NCBI GenBank assembly: GCA_035366835.1
Contig: DAOSIS010000014.1
Span: 1-64,000, forward strand
Origin: UBA6109 sp035366835
GTDB lineage: Bacteria; Desulfobacterota; Syntrophia; Syntrophales; UBA6109
Length of the DNA: 64,000 nucleotides
Direction of reading: 5' to 3'
A program made the position numbers and the translations under genes. The notes below the pieces were generated by a model. It worked only from the letters and a program-made list of their open reading frames with translations. It did no database searches and was not told the origin of the DNA. Position 1 is the stretch's first letter. Each line of letters begins with the position of its first letter. Of this stretch, positions 8,399 through 17,225 are shown piece by piece.

Positions 8399-10669
8399 AT
8401 GCCGATCAAGACGACCCCACAACGCCGGTCAAGAGAGATCTCGGGCATCATCTGCCTTGCCTTCGCCGTCTTTCTTCTGCTCGCCCTGGCCTCCTACCAT
8501 CCGGGAGACCCCTCTTTCACCCGGTATGTTCCGGAAGGGACCTCGACACACAACTGGGTGGGATCCGCCGGTTCCTATACGGCCGATTCCGCCGTGCGGC
8601 TGCTGGGGCTCGCGTCGTTCCTCCTGCCCGTCATCCTCATTGCCGTCGCCTTCAAGTACTTCCTGCAGGAAGTCTTCAAAATCCGTCCGCTGGGGGTCCT
8701 GGGCGTAGCCGGGCTGATCTTTTCCGTCTGCGGCCTGCTGTCGCTCGCCGTCGAACAGATCCCCATCTACGGGACGTCCCTGCGCACCGGCGGGCTCCTC
8801 GGCTGGGGATCCGTGCGTCTGCTGTCCCCGTCCCTCAACGGCACGGGCAGCGGCATCGTCTTTCTCGTCGTACTGGTGCTTTCGCTCATCGTGATCGGCA
8901 ACATCTCCGTCGTCGCCGTCGCCGGAGGGGTGAAAAGGACCTGCCTCGCGGCGTCCAAATGGATCACGGCCAAGGGAACGGCACTGGCCTTCCGGATTCA
9001 GAAGATGAAACGGCGGCGCCAGGCAGAGAAGGAGCCCTGGGTCCCGCCGGCCGTGCAGGTGATCGAAGAGCCGCCTCCTCCGGCGGAGAAGCCCAAGTCC
9101 AAACCGGCCGAACAGACCCGCTTCGAGTTCGTCGAAAGAAGCGAATCGTTCACGCTGCCGCCGCTCAAGCTCCTCGACGCGGCCGAGCGGCGCGACACCC
9201 GCCTCAAGCGCGACAGCCTCCTGGCCAATTCCCGCATCCTCGAGAAGAAGCTGGCCGACTTCGGCGTCGAGGCCAAGGTCATCGAGGTCAAGGCCGGCCC
9301 GGTCATCACGATGTACGAGCTGGAACCGGCGCCGGGGGTGAAGATCAACCGGATCACGAACCTCGCGGACGATCTCGCCCTTGCCCTGAAGGCGCCCAGC
9401 GTCCGGATCATCGCCCCCATTCCCGGCAAGGCGGCCATCGGCATCGAGATCCCGAACTTCGAGCGCGAAGCGGTGCACCTGCGGGACGTCCTGGACAACG
9501 AGAACTTCGCCTCATCGGTCTTCCGACTTCCCATCGCCCTGGGTGAGGACATCGTGGGCGCTCCCGTTCTCGCCGATCTCGTCAAGATGCCGCACCTCCT
9601 GATCGCGGGCACCACCGGCTCGGGGAAGAGCGTGTCCCTCAACGCCATGATCTGCAGCATCCTCTTCAGGGCCGCTCCGGACACCGTGAAATTCCTCATG
9701 ATCGATCCCAAGCGTCTCGAGCTCTCCGCGTACGAGGGCATCCCGCACCTGCTCCATCCCGTCGTCGTCAATCCGAAGAAGGCGTCCCAGGTTCTGAAGT
9801 GGGCCGTCGAGGAGATGGAAAGACGGTATCAGATCATCGGGGAAAGGGGTGCCAAGAGCGTCGACGGGTACAACAAACAGATCGCCAAGGTTTCCGGCAA
9901 GGGCAGGGGTGTGGCCGTGGAGGATGCCGACACCGCCGATGAAGAAACCGAAGAGGGTCCGGCGGAATCCCCGGCCGCGCCGGCCGTGACAAGGCAGGTT
10001 GAAGCGCAAGCGGCGACCCGTCTCCCCTACATCGTCATCGTCATCGACGAGTTGGCCGACCTCATGATGGTCGCCCCCCGCGACGTCGAGGAATCCCTCG
10101 CGAGGCTCGCGCAGATGGCCCGGGCCGCCGGCATCCACCTCATCCTGGCCACCCAGAGGCCTTCCGTCGACGTCATCACGGGCGTGATCAAGGCGAATTT
10201 CCCGACGCGCATCTCCTTCCAGGTTTCCTCCAAAGTGGATTCCCGCACCATCCTCGACCAGCTCGGCGCCGAAAAGCTCCTGGGGGCGGGCGATATGCTG
10301 TTCCAGCCGCCGGGCACGACCAAGTTGACGCGCATCCACGGCCCCTACGTGTCGGACAAGGAGATCGAGCGGATCGTCGAGTTCATCCGCAAACAGGGCC
10401 AGCCGGCGTTCGACGAGACGATCGATCGCTTCGACGCGTCTTCCGCGGAGACGGAGCGGGGCGACGGAGACTTCGACGACAAGTACGACGAGGCCGTGGC
10501 CCTCGTGACGGACCTCGGGCAGGCGTCCGTTTCCCTCGTCCAGCGCTACATGAAGATCGGCTACAACCGCGCCGCGCGCCTGGTCGAGCGGATGGAGGCC
10601 GAAGGGATCGTCGGTCCCGCCGACGGCGTCAAGCCGAGGAAAGTACTCGTCAGGAAGATGCCTCCGTGA
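8399..10669 (+). CDS. ftsK: DNA translocase FtsK
   Basis: Septal DNA pump for chromosome segregation and dimer resolution. The 756-residue form has four N-terminal membrane helices (to about residue 180), a short charged linker, an alpha domain beginning FTLPPLKLLD, the motor with Walker A GTTGSGKSVSLN at about 404-415 and Walker B IVIVIDELADLMM, and a C-terminal winged-helix gamma domain (DEAVALVTDLGQASVSLVQR). A low-complexity acidic and alanine-rich stretch of about 40 residues sits between the two Walker motifs, where other FtsKs have a shorter loop. I chose the ATG at 8399 because earlier frame lies in uppP and the family start motif (KRSREI..-like REISGII) follows it. Confidence 0.93.
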   Translation: MPIKTTPQRRSREISGIICLAFAVFLLLALASYHPGDPSFTRYVPEGTSTHNWVGSAGSYTADSAVRLLGLASFLLPVILIAVAFKYFLQEVFKIRPLGVLGVAGLIFSVCGLLSLAVEQIPIYGTSLRTGGLLGWGSVRLLSPSLNGTGSGIVFLVVLVLSLIVIGNISVVAVAGGVKRTCLAASKWITAKGTALAFRIQKMKRRRQAEKEPWVPPAVQVIEEPPPPAEKPKSKPAEQTRFEFVERSESFTLPPLKLLDAAERRDTRLKRDSLLANSRILEKKLADFGVEAKVIEVKAGPVITMYELEPAPGVKINRITNLADDLALALKAPSVRIIAPIPGKAAIGIEIPNFEREAVHLRDVLDNENFASSVFRLPIALGEDIVGAPVLADLVKMPHLLIAGTTGSGKSVSLNAMICSILFRAAPDTVKFLMIDPKRLELSAYEGIPHLLHPVVVNPKKASQVLKWAVEEMERRYQIIGERGAKSVDGYNKQIAKVSGKGRGVAVEDADTADEETEEGPAESPAAPAVTRQVEAQAATRLPYIVIVIDELADLMMVAPRDVEESLARLAQMARAAGIHLILATQRPSVDVITGVIKANFPTRISFQVSSKVDSRTILDQLGAEKLLGAGDMLFQPPGTTKLTRIHGPYVSDKEIERIVEFIRKQGQPAFDETIDRFDASSAETERGDGDFDDKYDEAVALVTDLGQASVSLVQRYMKIGYNRAARLVERMEAEGIVGPADGVKPRKVLVRKMPP

Positions 10670-12018
10670 GCCGTCTCCGAAAGTCCTTCCATGTCGTCAG
10701 TCTCGGTTGCCCGAAGAACGCCGTCGATGCAGAGGTCTTGGCGGGGACCCTCGTCCGTGAGGGGTATCGCCCGGCCCGGCGGCCGGAAAGGGCCGACATC
10801 GTCATCGTCAACACCTGCGCCTTCATCCTGCCCGCCAAGGAAGAATCCATCGACGCCGTTCTCGCCGCCGCGGATTTGAAAGCACGGGGGCGCGTGCGCA
10901 GGCTGGTCGTGACCGGATGCCTGCCCCAGCGCTACGGGAAGACCCTGCACCGCGAGATCCCGGAAATCGACCTGTGCCTGGGAATCGACGACATCCCGAA
11001 GATCGCCTCGCATCTGGCTGACCTGGAAAGACCGGAGTGTCCTCCGCCCCGCTATCCGGCAGGACCGCCCCGTTTTCTCATGAATGCGGACGCCCCCCGC
11101 CGGAGGGAGACGCCGGCCTACAGCGCCTTCCTGAAAATCGCCGACGGCTGCTCGAACCGCTGCTCCTACTGCGTCATCCCCTCCATCCGAGGCAGGGCGC
11201 GCAGCCGGCTTCCCGGCGACATCCTCGCCGAGGCGGAAACGCTCGCCGCCCGGGGTGCAAAAGAGTTGATCCTCATCGCCCAGGACACGACGGCCTACGG
11301 ACAGGACCTGAAGGGGAGACCCCGCCTCGGAGAACTGCTGGATGGCCTGTGCTCGATCGGCGGCCTGCAATGGATCCGGCTCCTGTACGCCTATCCGCAT
11401 CGCATCGACCGGCGCCTCCTGTCGGTCATGGCCGCGAATCCGAAAATCTGCCGGTACCTCGACATCCCCATCCAGCACATCGACGACGGGATCCTGCGGG
11501 CGATGCGCCGTAGGGGCGGGAGCCGCGCCATCCGCCGGGCGATCCACATGGCAAGAGAGGCCATGCCGGATATCGCCCTTCGCACATCGCTCATCGTCGG
11601 CTTCCCCGGCGAGACGAAGGCGGCCTTCGGCGGACTGTCGGACTTCGTCCGCGAGACCCGCTTCGACCACCTGGGGGTCTTCGCCTATTCCTCCGAGGAA
11701 GGCACAGCCGCTGCGGAACTCCCCTCGCGCATCGGGCGCAAGGAAGCGGAACGGCGGCGCGAGACGATTCTCGAAGAGCAGGCGGCGATCTCGCTGGCGA
11801 TCAACAGGACGCTGGTCGGCTCGACGCAGGAGGTCCTCGTCGAGGGAAGAAGCGACGACCCCGAATATTGTTACAGGGGCCGCCTGAAGCGCCAGGCGCC
11901 GGAGGTCGACGGCCTCACCTACATCCGCGGCCGTTCTCTGAAGCCGGGCGATATCGTCACCGCCCGCATCGTTTCGGCCGCGGAGTACGATCTCTTCGCA
12001 CGGACGCCCGCCCCTTGA
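10666..12018 (+). CDS. rimO: Ribosomal protein S12 methylthiotransferase RimO
   Basis: Radical-SAM methylthiotransferase that modifies an aspartate of ribosomal protein S12. The 450-residue protein has the UPF0004 N-domain (SLGCPKNAVDAEVLAG, NTCAFI, TGCLPQRY) supplying three cysteines for an auxiliary cluster, the radical-SAM motif C162-x3-C166-x2-C169 (CSNRCSYC), and a C-terminal TRAM domain (VLVEGRSDDP onward). SLGCPKN is typical of RimO and separates it from MiaB. The GTG start overlaps the ftsK stop. Confidence 0.93.
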   Translation: MSRLRKSFHVVSLGCPKNAVDAEVLAGTLVREGYRPARRPERADIVIVNTCAFILPAKEESIDAVLAAADLKARGRVRRLVVTGCLPQRYGKTLHREIPEIDLCLGIDDIPKIASHLADLERPECPPPRYPAGPPRFLMNADAPRRRETPAYSAFLKIADGCSNRCSYCVIPSIRGRARSRLPGDILAEAETLAARGAKELILIAQDTTAYGQDLKGRPRLGELLDGLCSIGGLQWIRLLYAYPHRIDRRLLSVMAANPKICRYLDIPIQHIDDGILRAMRRRGGSRAIRRAIHMAREAMPDIALRTSLIVGFPGETKAAFGGLSDFVRETRFDHLGVFAYSSEEGTAAAELPSRIGRKEAERRRETILEEQAAISLAINRTLVGSTQEVLVEGRSDDPEYCYRGRLKRQAPEVDGLTYIRGRSLKPGDIVTARIVSAAEYDLFARTPAP

Positions 12019-12109
12019 GAGCGGAATCTTCCTGCCGCAGTTCCGGCGCCGGTCTCCGCCCACGCCATCCTTCCGGTAAGACGGACGCCCCCTCCCTGCC
12101 CGTGCCGCC

Positions 12110-12144
12110 ATTATATCAAAAAAGACATAAATACATGATATAAT
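12110..12144. promoter_or_regulatory. Perfect inverted repeat upstream of aorA, putative operator
   Basis: ATTATATCA (12110-12118) and TGATATAAT (12136-12144) are perfect 9-bp arms with a 17-nt AT-rich spacer, in an otherwise GC-rich gap. It ends 13 nt before the -35 box of the aorA promoter. It looks like a protein-binding site rather than a terminator, since no T tract follows. Apart from the promoter, I recognise nothing else in 12019-12354. Confidence 0.5.
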
Positions 12145-12157
12145 TGAAGAAAAATTA

Positions 12158-12186
12158 TTGACACCGCCTTTTCCCGGGTCCAGAAT
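12158..12186 (+). promoter_or_regulatory. Sigma-70-type promoter for the aorABC-moaD operon
   Basis: TTGACA (12158-12163), 17-nt spacer, CAGAAT (12181-12186). Perfect -35, moderate -10. The leader would be about 160 nt to the aorA ATG at 12355. Confidence 0.5.
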
Positions 12187-12354
12187 AGGGCCGTCTCTGG
12201 TGAGGGGAAACCTCCGGTCGCTTTTTTCTCCTTCCGCTTTTCTCCTCCCCTTTTCCGTCCGAGGGCAGCGTCGATCCGTCAACCACTTTACCACTCCAGA
12301 CACCGTCCGGTCCGTACGGTCCTGAGAAGCGAAGCCGGAGAAAGGAGAAGATCC

Positions 12355-12834
12355 ATGTCGAAGATGCTGATGATCTATCCCGACCGGTGCACGGGGTGCC
12401 GCAACTGCGAACTCGCCTGTTCGTTCTTTCACGACGGCGAATTCCGCCCGCACGCCTCGCGCATCCATGTCACGAACTGGGAACTGGAGAGTTTCTCCAT
12501 GCCCACCACATGCCAGCAGTGCGACGACGCCCCCTGCGTCGGCGTCTGCCCCACCGGCGCCATGCACGCGGAACCGGAGAAGAACCGCGTCGGCTGGGAC
12601 GAAACCAAGTGCATCGGCTGCCGCATGTGCACGCTCGCCTGTCCCTTCGGCGCCGTCGTCTACGAATCGTCCAAGCGCCGGATCGTGAAGTGCGACCTGT
12701 GCGACGGCGCCCCCGAGTGCGCCGCCTTCTGTCCGGTGAAGGCCCTGGAATATGTCGAGGAAATCGATTCCGCCAGGGCGAGGACCAAGGCCGTGGCCGT
12801 GGACTTCAAGAGAACGTTCGAGGAGGTGAAGTGA
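12355..12834 (+). CDS. aorA: AorA-like polyferredoxin subunit of aldehyde oxidoreductase
   Basis: A 159-residue electron-transfer protein with sixteen cysteines arranged for four [4Fe-4S] clusters: C12-x2-C15-x2-C18-x3-C22, then CQQCDDAPCVGVC, CIGCRMCTLAC and CDLCDGAPECAAFC. This is the HycB/DmsB-like fold used to pass electrons between a tungsten enzyme and a flavin subunit. It sits one base before aorB and ends in the basic tail seen in stand-alone small subunits. Known three-subunit AORs such as that of Aromatoleum aromaticum have the same gene order (ferredoxin, W-subunit, FAD subunit), so this name is by analogy. The start has AAAGGAGAAGATCC upstream. Confidence 0.78.
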   Translation: MSKMLMIYPDRCTGCRNCELACSFFHDGEFRPHASRIHVTNWELESFSMPTTCQQCDDAPCVGVCPTGAMHAEPEKNRVGWDETKCIGCRMCTLACPFGAVVYESSKRRIVKCDLCDGAPECAAFCPVKALEYVEEIDSARARTKAVAVDFKRTFEEVK

Positions 12835-12835
12835 C

Positions 12836-14638
12836 ATGTACGGCTGGAACGGCACCATCCTGAGAGTGGATCTCTCCAAGAGGAAATTCAAGAAAGAACC
12901 GCTGGACGCCAGGGCCGCCGAACGGTTCCTCGGCGGCCGCGGCCTCGGTTCGTGGATCCTGTACAACGAAGCGGATCCCAAGGCCGACGCCCTGGGCCCC
13001 GCGAACAAGCTGATCTTCGCGCCCGGGCCGCTGTCCGGGACGAACGCGCCGTCCGCGGGTCACTACAACGTCGTGACCAAGAGCCCGCTTACCGGCGGGA
13101 TCGCCGCGTCGAGCTCGGGCGGCATCTTCGGCCCCATGCTCAAATACGCCGGCTACGACATGATCCTCTTCGAGGGCAGGGCGAACAAACCGGTCTATCT
13201 GTGGGTCAACGACGAACGGGTCGAGATTCGCGACGCAGCCGACCTGTGGGGCAAGACCGTCTACGCGGCGACGGAAGCGATCCGCGACGCAACGGATGAG
13301 GAAGCGAGCGTCGCCTGCATCGGGCCCGCCGGCGAACGGATGGCGCTTCTGGCGAACGTCATCAACGACTTCAGCCGGGCGGCCGGCCGCAGCGGCGTGG
13401 GCGCGGTCATGGGTTCCAAGAATTTGAAGGCCGTCGCCGTACGCGGGACCGGCGCCGTACGCGTCCCCGACGCCAGGGCCTTCCGCGAAGCCATGCTCCG
13501 CGCCCGGGACAAGATCCGGAACCACCCGGTCGGCGGACAAGGGTTGCGGATGTACGGCACGGACGTGCTCGTCAACATCCTCAACGAAAGCGGCGGACTG
13601 CCCACGCGCAACTTCCAAGAGGGCGTTTTCGCGACGGCGGACAGGGTCGGCGGCGAGACCCTGACCAAGCGTCTCCTGATCCGCCCCCGCGGCTGCTTCT
13701 CCTGCATCATCAGCTGCGGCCGCGGCACGCGCGTGACGAACCCGAAGTACGCCGCCATGGGTGAGGGTCCCGAATACGAGAGTGCCTGGGCGTTCGGTCC
13801 CGACTGCGGCATCGACGATCTCGACGCCGTGACCAAGGCGAACTACCTCTGCAACGAGTACGGCATCGACACGATCAGCCTCGGCTCGACGATTGCCTGC
13901 GCCATGGAACTCTTCGAGAAAGGCATCCTTTCGGCAGCGGACACGGACGGCGTCTCCCTGACCTTCGGCAATGCGGAGGCCATGGTGGAGATGGTCCGCA
14001 GGACCGCCGTGGGGGAGGGATTCGGTCTGAAACTCGGACAGGGAAGCTGGCGTCTGGCGGAGGGAAGCGGGCACCCCGAGTTCTCGATGACCGCCAAGAA
14101 ACAGGAAATGCCCGCGTACGATCCCCGGGTTCTCCAGGGAATCGGCGTCAATTATGCAACGAGCAACCGCGGCGGCTGCCACGTCCGCGGCTACACCACC
14201 GCCGTCGAGATCCTCGGGAACCCCGTCAAGATGGATCCCTACGCTACGGAGGGGAAGGCGGGCCTATCCATCGCATTCCAGAATCTCACGGCGGCGCTCG
14301 ATTCGACAGGCATGTGCCTGTTCGCGACGTTCGGTCTCGGCGGCGACGAACTGGCCGACCTGCTGAGCGCGGCCACCGGCGTGAAATATACCACGGAGGA
14401 ATTCCTGCGCATCGGCGAACGGATTTGGAATCTGGAACGCCTCTACAACCTCAAGGCCGGATTTTCCTCCCAGGATGACACCCTGCCGCCGCGGCTTCTG
14501 AAGGAGCCGATGCCGTACGGACCCGCGAAAGGACGCGTCAACCAGCTCGACAAGATGCTGCCGGAATACTATCGGCTCCGCGCCTGGGACGGCAAAGGCG
14601 TCCCGACGAAGGAGAAGATCGGTGAATTGGGACTGTAG
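12836..14638 (+). CDS. aorB: Tungsten-dependent aldehyde:ferredoxin oxidoreductase, large subunit
   Basis: A 600-residue AOR-family enzyme that interconverts aldehydes and carboxylic acids with a tungsto-bispterin cofactor and one [4Fe-4S] cluster. Cluster ligands appear as C287-x2-C290-x3-C294 and C494, numbering very close to the archaeal prototype. N-terminal AOR_N features include YGWNGTILRVDLS, RFLGGRGLGSWIL and the pterin-binding SPLTGGIAASSSGG. AYDPRVLQGIGVNYATSNRGG is present in two adjoining parts (AYDPRVLQGIG, VNYATSNRGG). It follows aorA directly and precedes the flavoprotein, implying NAD(H)-linked rather than purely ferredoxin-linked turnover. Substrate is not readable from sequence. 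Confidence 0.92.
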   Translation: MYGWNGTILRVDLSKRKFKKEPLDARAAERFLGGRGLGSWILYNEADPKADALGPANKLIFAPGPLSGTNAPSAGHYNVVTKSPLTGGIAASSSGGIFGPMLKYAGYDMILFEGRANKPVYLWVNDERVEIRDAADLWGKTVYAATEAIRDATDEEASVACIGPAGERMALLANVINDFSRAAGRSGVGAVMGSKNLKAVAVRGTGAVRVPDARAFREAMLRARDKIRNHPVGGQGLRMYGTDVLVNILNESGGLPTRNFQEGVFATADRVGGETLTKRLLIRPRGCFSCIISCGRGTRVTNPKYAAMGEGPEYESAWAFGPDCGIDDLDAVTKANYLCNEYGIDTISLGSTIACAMELFEKGILSAADTDGVSLTFGNAEAMVEMVRRTAVGEGFGLKLGQGSWRLAEGSGHPEFSMTAKKQEMPAYDPRVLQGIGVNYATSNRGGCHVRGYTTAVEILGNPVKMDPYATEGKAGLSIAFQNLTAALDSTGMCLFATFGLGGDELADLLSAATGVKYTTEEFLRIGERIWNLERLYNLKAGFSSQDDTLPPRLLKEPMPYGPAKGRVNQLDKMLPEYYRLRAWDGKGVPTKEKIGELGL

Positions 14639-14651
14639 ACGGAGAGAACCC

Positions 14652-15857
14652 ATGCGTCATGTCATCATCGGTGGAGGCGCGGCGGCCGGGGCGGCGGCCG
14701 GTATGCTCCGGCAGGCGGATGCCGGGGCGGACATCACGGTCCTGTGCGGAGAGAAGCGGAAACCGTACGCCAAGATGGGGCTGCCCTATCTGCTTTCCGG
14801 CGATGTCGAGGAAAAGAACCTCCGCCTGCGTTTTCCGCCGGGTATCGATCTGCGGATCGGATGCGCAGCGGCGCGCATCGATACGGGTCGCCGCCGCGTG
14901 ATCTTGGCGGACGCCAGCCGCGTGCCCTACGACCGCCTCCTCCTCGCGACGGGAGCGGTCCCGGAGTTGCCGGAAATCGACGGCATCGATTCCCCTCGCG
15001 TCTTCACGGTCCGCAACCTGCCCGATATCCGCGGTATCCTCAGACGTCTGCCGCCGGACGGAGGAAAGGCGGTTCTCGCGGGTGCGGGGCCCGTAAGCAT
15101 GGAAACCGCGGACGCCCTGGCGAAGCGGGGCGTCCGCGTCACGTTCGTCGTATCCTCCGATCGCCTCTTTTCCACCATGCTGGACAAGCCGGCCGCGGAA
15201 GTCGTCGAGCGCCATCTCGAAGAACGAGGGGTCGTCGTCCGCAAGAAGGAAGACATCGTCTCCATCGAAGCGGAAGGGGCGCGCCTGCGTTCGGGCGTCA
15301 CACTGGCCGCTGACCTCATCGTCTTCGGGAAGGGCGTCCGGCCCGACCTTTCCCTTCTCCCGGGCACAGGCATCGAGGCCGGCCGCGGTGTCCTGACCGA
15401 TCGGCATCAGCGGACGAACGTGCCGGACGTCTACGCCGCCGGCGATGTGGCGGAGACTCTGGACATCGCCTGGGACGAGAGAAGGGTCAACGCCCTGTGG
15501 CCTGTCGCCGTCGAACAAGGCAGGGTTGCGGCCCTCAATATGGCAGGCATTGCGGCGGACTACCCCGGCGGTCTCGCCCGCAACATCCTCCGCGTTTTCG
15601 GCCTGTCCATCTATGTCGCGGGAAAAGGGCGTGCGGACGGGCCGGATGTCCGCCGCGCAGAGAGCCCGGGCTTTCACCGCAAGCTGGTCATGAATGGAAA
15701 GACCCTCGGCGGCGCGATCTTCATCGGCGAAATCCGCCAGGAAGGAATCTGCACCGATCTGATCCGGAATCGTGCCGACGCCTCCCCGTTTCTGTCCTCC
15801 CTGATGCAGGGATCGCTCCGCTACGGGCGGAAGATGCGGCGGGATCTGAAGATCTGA
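14652..15857 (+). CDS. aorC: AorC-like FAD/NAD(P)-binding oxidoreductase subunit
   Basis: A 401-residue pyridine-nucleotide-disulfide-type flavoprotein. The FAD dinucleotide motif IIGGGAAAGAAAGML opens the protein. YDRLLLATGAVPELP, an NAD(P)-binding AVLAGAGPVSMETADALA region (about 140-160) and the second FAD motif VYAAGDVAET (about 260) follow. It resembles NADH oxidase/nitrite reductase flavoproteins but lacks an obvious redox CxxC disulfide. Its place after aorAB suggests it links the tungsten enzyme to NAD(H). The ATG at 14652 has GGAGAGAACC upstream; an earlier in-frame start would overlap aorB. Confidence 0.8.
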   Translation: MRHVIIGGGAAAGAAAGMLRQADAGADITVLCGEKRKPYAKMGLPYLLSGDVEEKNLRLRFPPGIDLRIGCAAARIDTGRRRVILADASRVPYDRLLLATGAVPELPEIDGIDSPRVFTVRNLPDIRGILRRLPPDGGKAVLAGAGPVSMETADALAKRGVRVTFVVSSDRLFSTMLDKPAAEVVERHLEERGVVVRKKEDIVSIEAEGARLRSGVTLAADLIVFGKGVRPDLSLLPGTGIEAGRGVLTDRHQRTNVPDVYAAGDVAETLDIAWDERRVNALWPVAVEQGRVAALNMAGIAADYPGGLARNILRVFGLSIYVAGKGRADGPDVRRAESPGFHRKLVMNGKTLGGAIFIGEIRQEGICTDLIRNRADASPFLSSLMQGSLRYGRKMRRDLKI

Positions 15858-15912
15858 GGTGGAGAAATCGCGGGGGCCGCACACCGGCGGCCTCCACTGA
15901 GGGAAGCGTCTC

Positions 15913-16191
15913 ATGAACGTCACAGTGCGCGCCTTCGCCGATTTCCGGGAAATCCTGGGCTGCCGGAAGGAAGTGGCGGTCTCGACGGGAAGCACCGTCG
16001 GGACGCTTCTGGAGATGCTGGCCCGAACTCATCCGGGCCTCGAAGGAGGCCTGTTCGGCCCGGCCGGCCAGTTGCAGCCCCTGGTAAACGCGCTCGTCAA
16101 CGGCCGCAACATCCAGTTCCTGGACGGACTCGATACGCCGTTGACGGAGGGAGATGTCGTGTCGCTCTTTTCGCCCGTCGCCGGCGGCTGA
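15913..16191 (+). CDS. MoaD/ThiS-family sulfur carrier, AOR-associated
   Basis: A 92-residue beta-grasp protein with the C-terminal Gly-Gly (SPVAGG) needed for adenylation and thiocarboxylation. It has the MoaD pattern VRAFADFREILG at the start, VNALVNGRNIQFL in the middle and LTEGDVVSLFSPV before the tail. MoaD gives the sulfur of the pterin dithiolene, which AOR needs. Being last in the aor operon, it probably supplies tungstopterin for aorB. The ribosome-binding site is GAGGGAAG. The C-terminal adenylating partner could be the MoeB-like protein at 32215-32940. Confidence 0.82.
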   Translation: MNVTVRAFADFREILGCRKEVAVSTGSTVGTLLEMLARTHPGLEGGLFGPAGQLQPLVNALVNGRNIQFLDGLDTPLTEGDVVSLFSPVAGG

Positions 16192-16273
16192 TATGGACCG
16201 CCTGACCGGCTCCCGGGCGGAATACGGCAGAGCCCCGGCAGCGCGTTGCCGGTCTGATCCGCGGACGTCGACG

Positions 16274-16561
16274 TCATCCGCCCGACAGGGGGGGGAAAAA
16301 GAAGATCTGGTCTCCGTCGCGGAGCTTCACGGTCAAGTCCTTGGTGTAACCGACATTGCGGCCGTTGAGGATGATATCGACTCCCTCGCCGGGCCGGCCT
16401 TCCGAATCGAGGATCTTTTCACGCAGGCCGTCATGCCTTTCGAAAAGCACCTCCAGCAGATCCTTCACCGTTTGTCCCTCTGAGAGCACGACCTTCGTCC
16501 GGGCGCCGAGGACGCTCCGGAAGTCCGCAAAGGCCCTGACCTCGACCGTGATATCCGCCAT
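16274..16561 (-). CDS. Second MoaD/ThiS-family sulfur carrier
   Basis: A 95-residue beta-grasp protein related to the convergent gene at 15913-16191: VEVRAFADFRSVLGARTKV, a middle ILNGRNVGYTKDL and a C-terminal GDQIFFFPPLSGG ending in Gly-Gly. It lies 42 nt after the universal stress protein gene on the minus strand and may share its transcript. The two MoaD-like genes converge with 82 nt between their stops. The likely role is sulfur carrier for the second AOR at 18406-20097, but this is inference from position. Confidence 0.8.
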   Translation of the reverse strand: MADITVEVRAFADFRSVLGARTKVVLSEGQTVKDLLEVLFERHDGLREKILDSEGRPGEGVDIILNGRNVGYTKDLTVKLRDGDQIFFFPPLSGG

Positions 16562-16603
16562 GATCCGAATCCCTTGCCTCCGCCGGAAAGGCGGGAGCCA
16601 TTT

Positions 16604-16996
16604 TCACTTGACCGCCAAAACCGGGCAGGGGGCTTCAAGAATAACATGCTGAGCGGTCGAACCGAAAAACAATTTCCCGATCTTGGATTTCTTCTCGATG
16701 CCGATGACGATTTCGTCGATGCGTTTTTCCCTCGCGAACTTCACGATATCTTCCCCCGGCGACAGTCCTTGGATCAGAAGATGCGATTCGCAGGGAATGT
16801 CGTCTCGCTCGAAGACGGACTTGACGTAATCGAGTTCGCGTTCGGCCTTCCCGATGTCCTGCTGGTGTTTTTCGGACCCCTTCTCCATCGACGTGAGAAC
16901 GTACACCTTGGCGTCCGAAACCTTTGCCCGTTTCATTGCGACCTTGACCGCCTCCTGAGACGATTCGGACCCGTCGTAGCAAACCATGATCTTCAC
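16604..16996 (-). CDS. Universal stress protein, UspA family
   Basis: A 130-residue single-domain USP. It begins (V)KIMVCYDGSESSQEAV, contains the middle region THLL-like ESHLLIQGLSPGEDIVKFA, and ends with the ATP-binding-type signature G-x2-G-x9-G(S/T): IVIGIEKKSKIGKLFFGSTA, followed by QHVILEAPCPVLAVK. The glycine spacing fits the ATP-binding USP class loosely. I chose the GTG at 16996 because AAGGAG stands 6 nt upstream; the longer open frame upstream lacks homology. It is downstream of the alcohol dehydrogenase operon by 229 nt, in which no gene was recognised. Confidence 0.88.
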   Translation of the reverse strand: MKIMVCYDGSESSQEAVKVAMKRAKVSDAKVYVLTSMEKGSEKHQQDIGKAERELDYVKSVFERDDIPCESHLLIQGLSPGEDIVKFAREKRIDEIVIGIEKKSKIGKLFFGSTAQHVILEAPCPVLAVK

Positions 16997-17225
16997 TGCA
17001 GACTCCTTCTGTACATCATTCCCTGCCGCGGCCGTTTTCGGGAAACCATCAGGACGGCGAAAAGGGCCGCATTCCTTCCCATTCATCGCGTCCGCCGGAC
17101 GGCGGAGCGGAGGCGCGACTCCGCGAAGAGAGAAAGAGAGGGCATGCAGAGGAACCGTCGAGCTTGCCGCAACGACCGGAGAGCGATCTCTTCACCCTGC
17201 AGGCCCCCATCCCGTCCAGTCCGAT

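Noticed and set aside
16235..16252. CCGGCA/TGCCGG hairpin between the two MoaD-like genes as a shared terminator
   Set aside because: Six-base stem with no T run on either strand; not enough for a terminator call.
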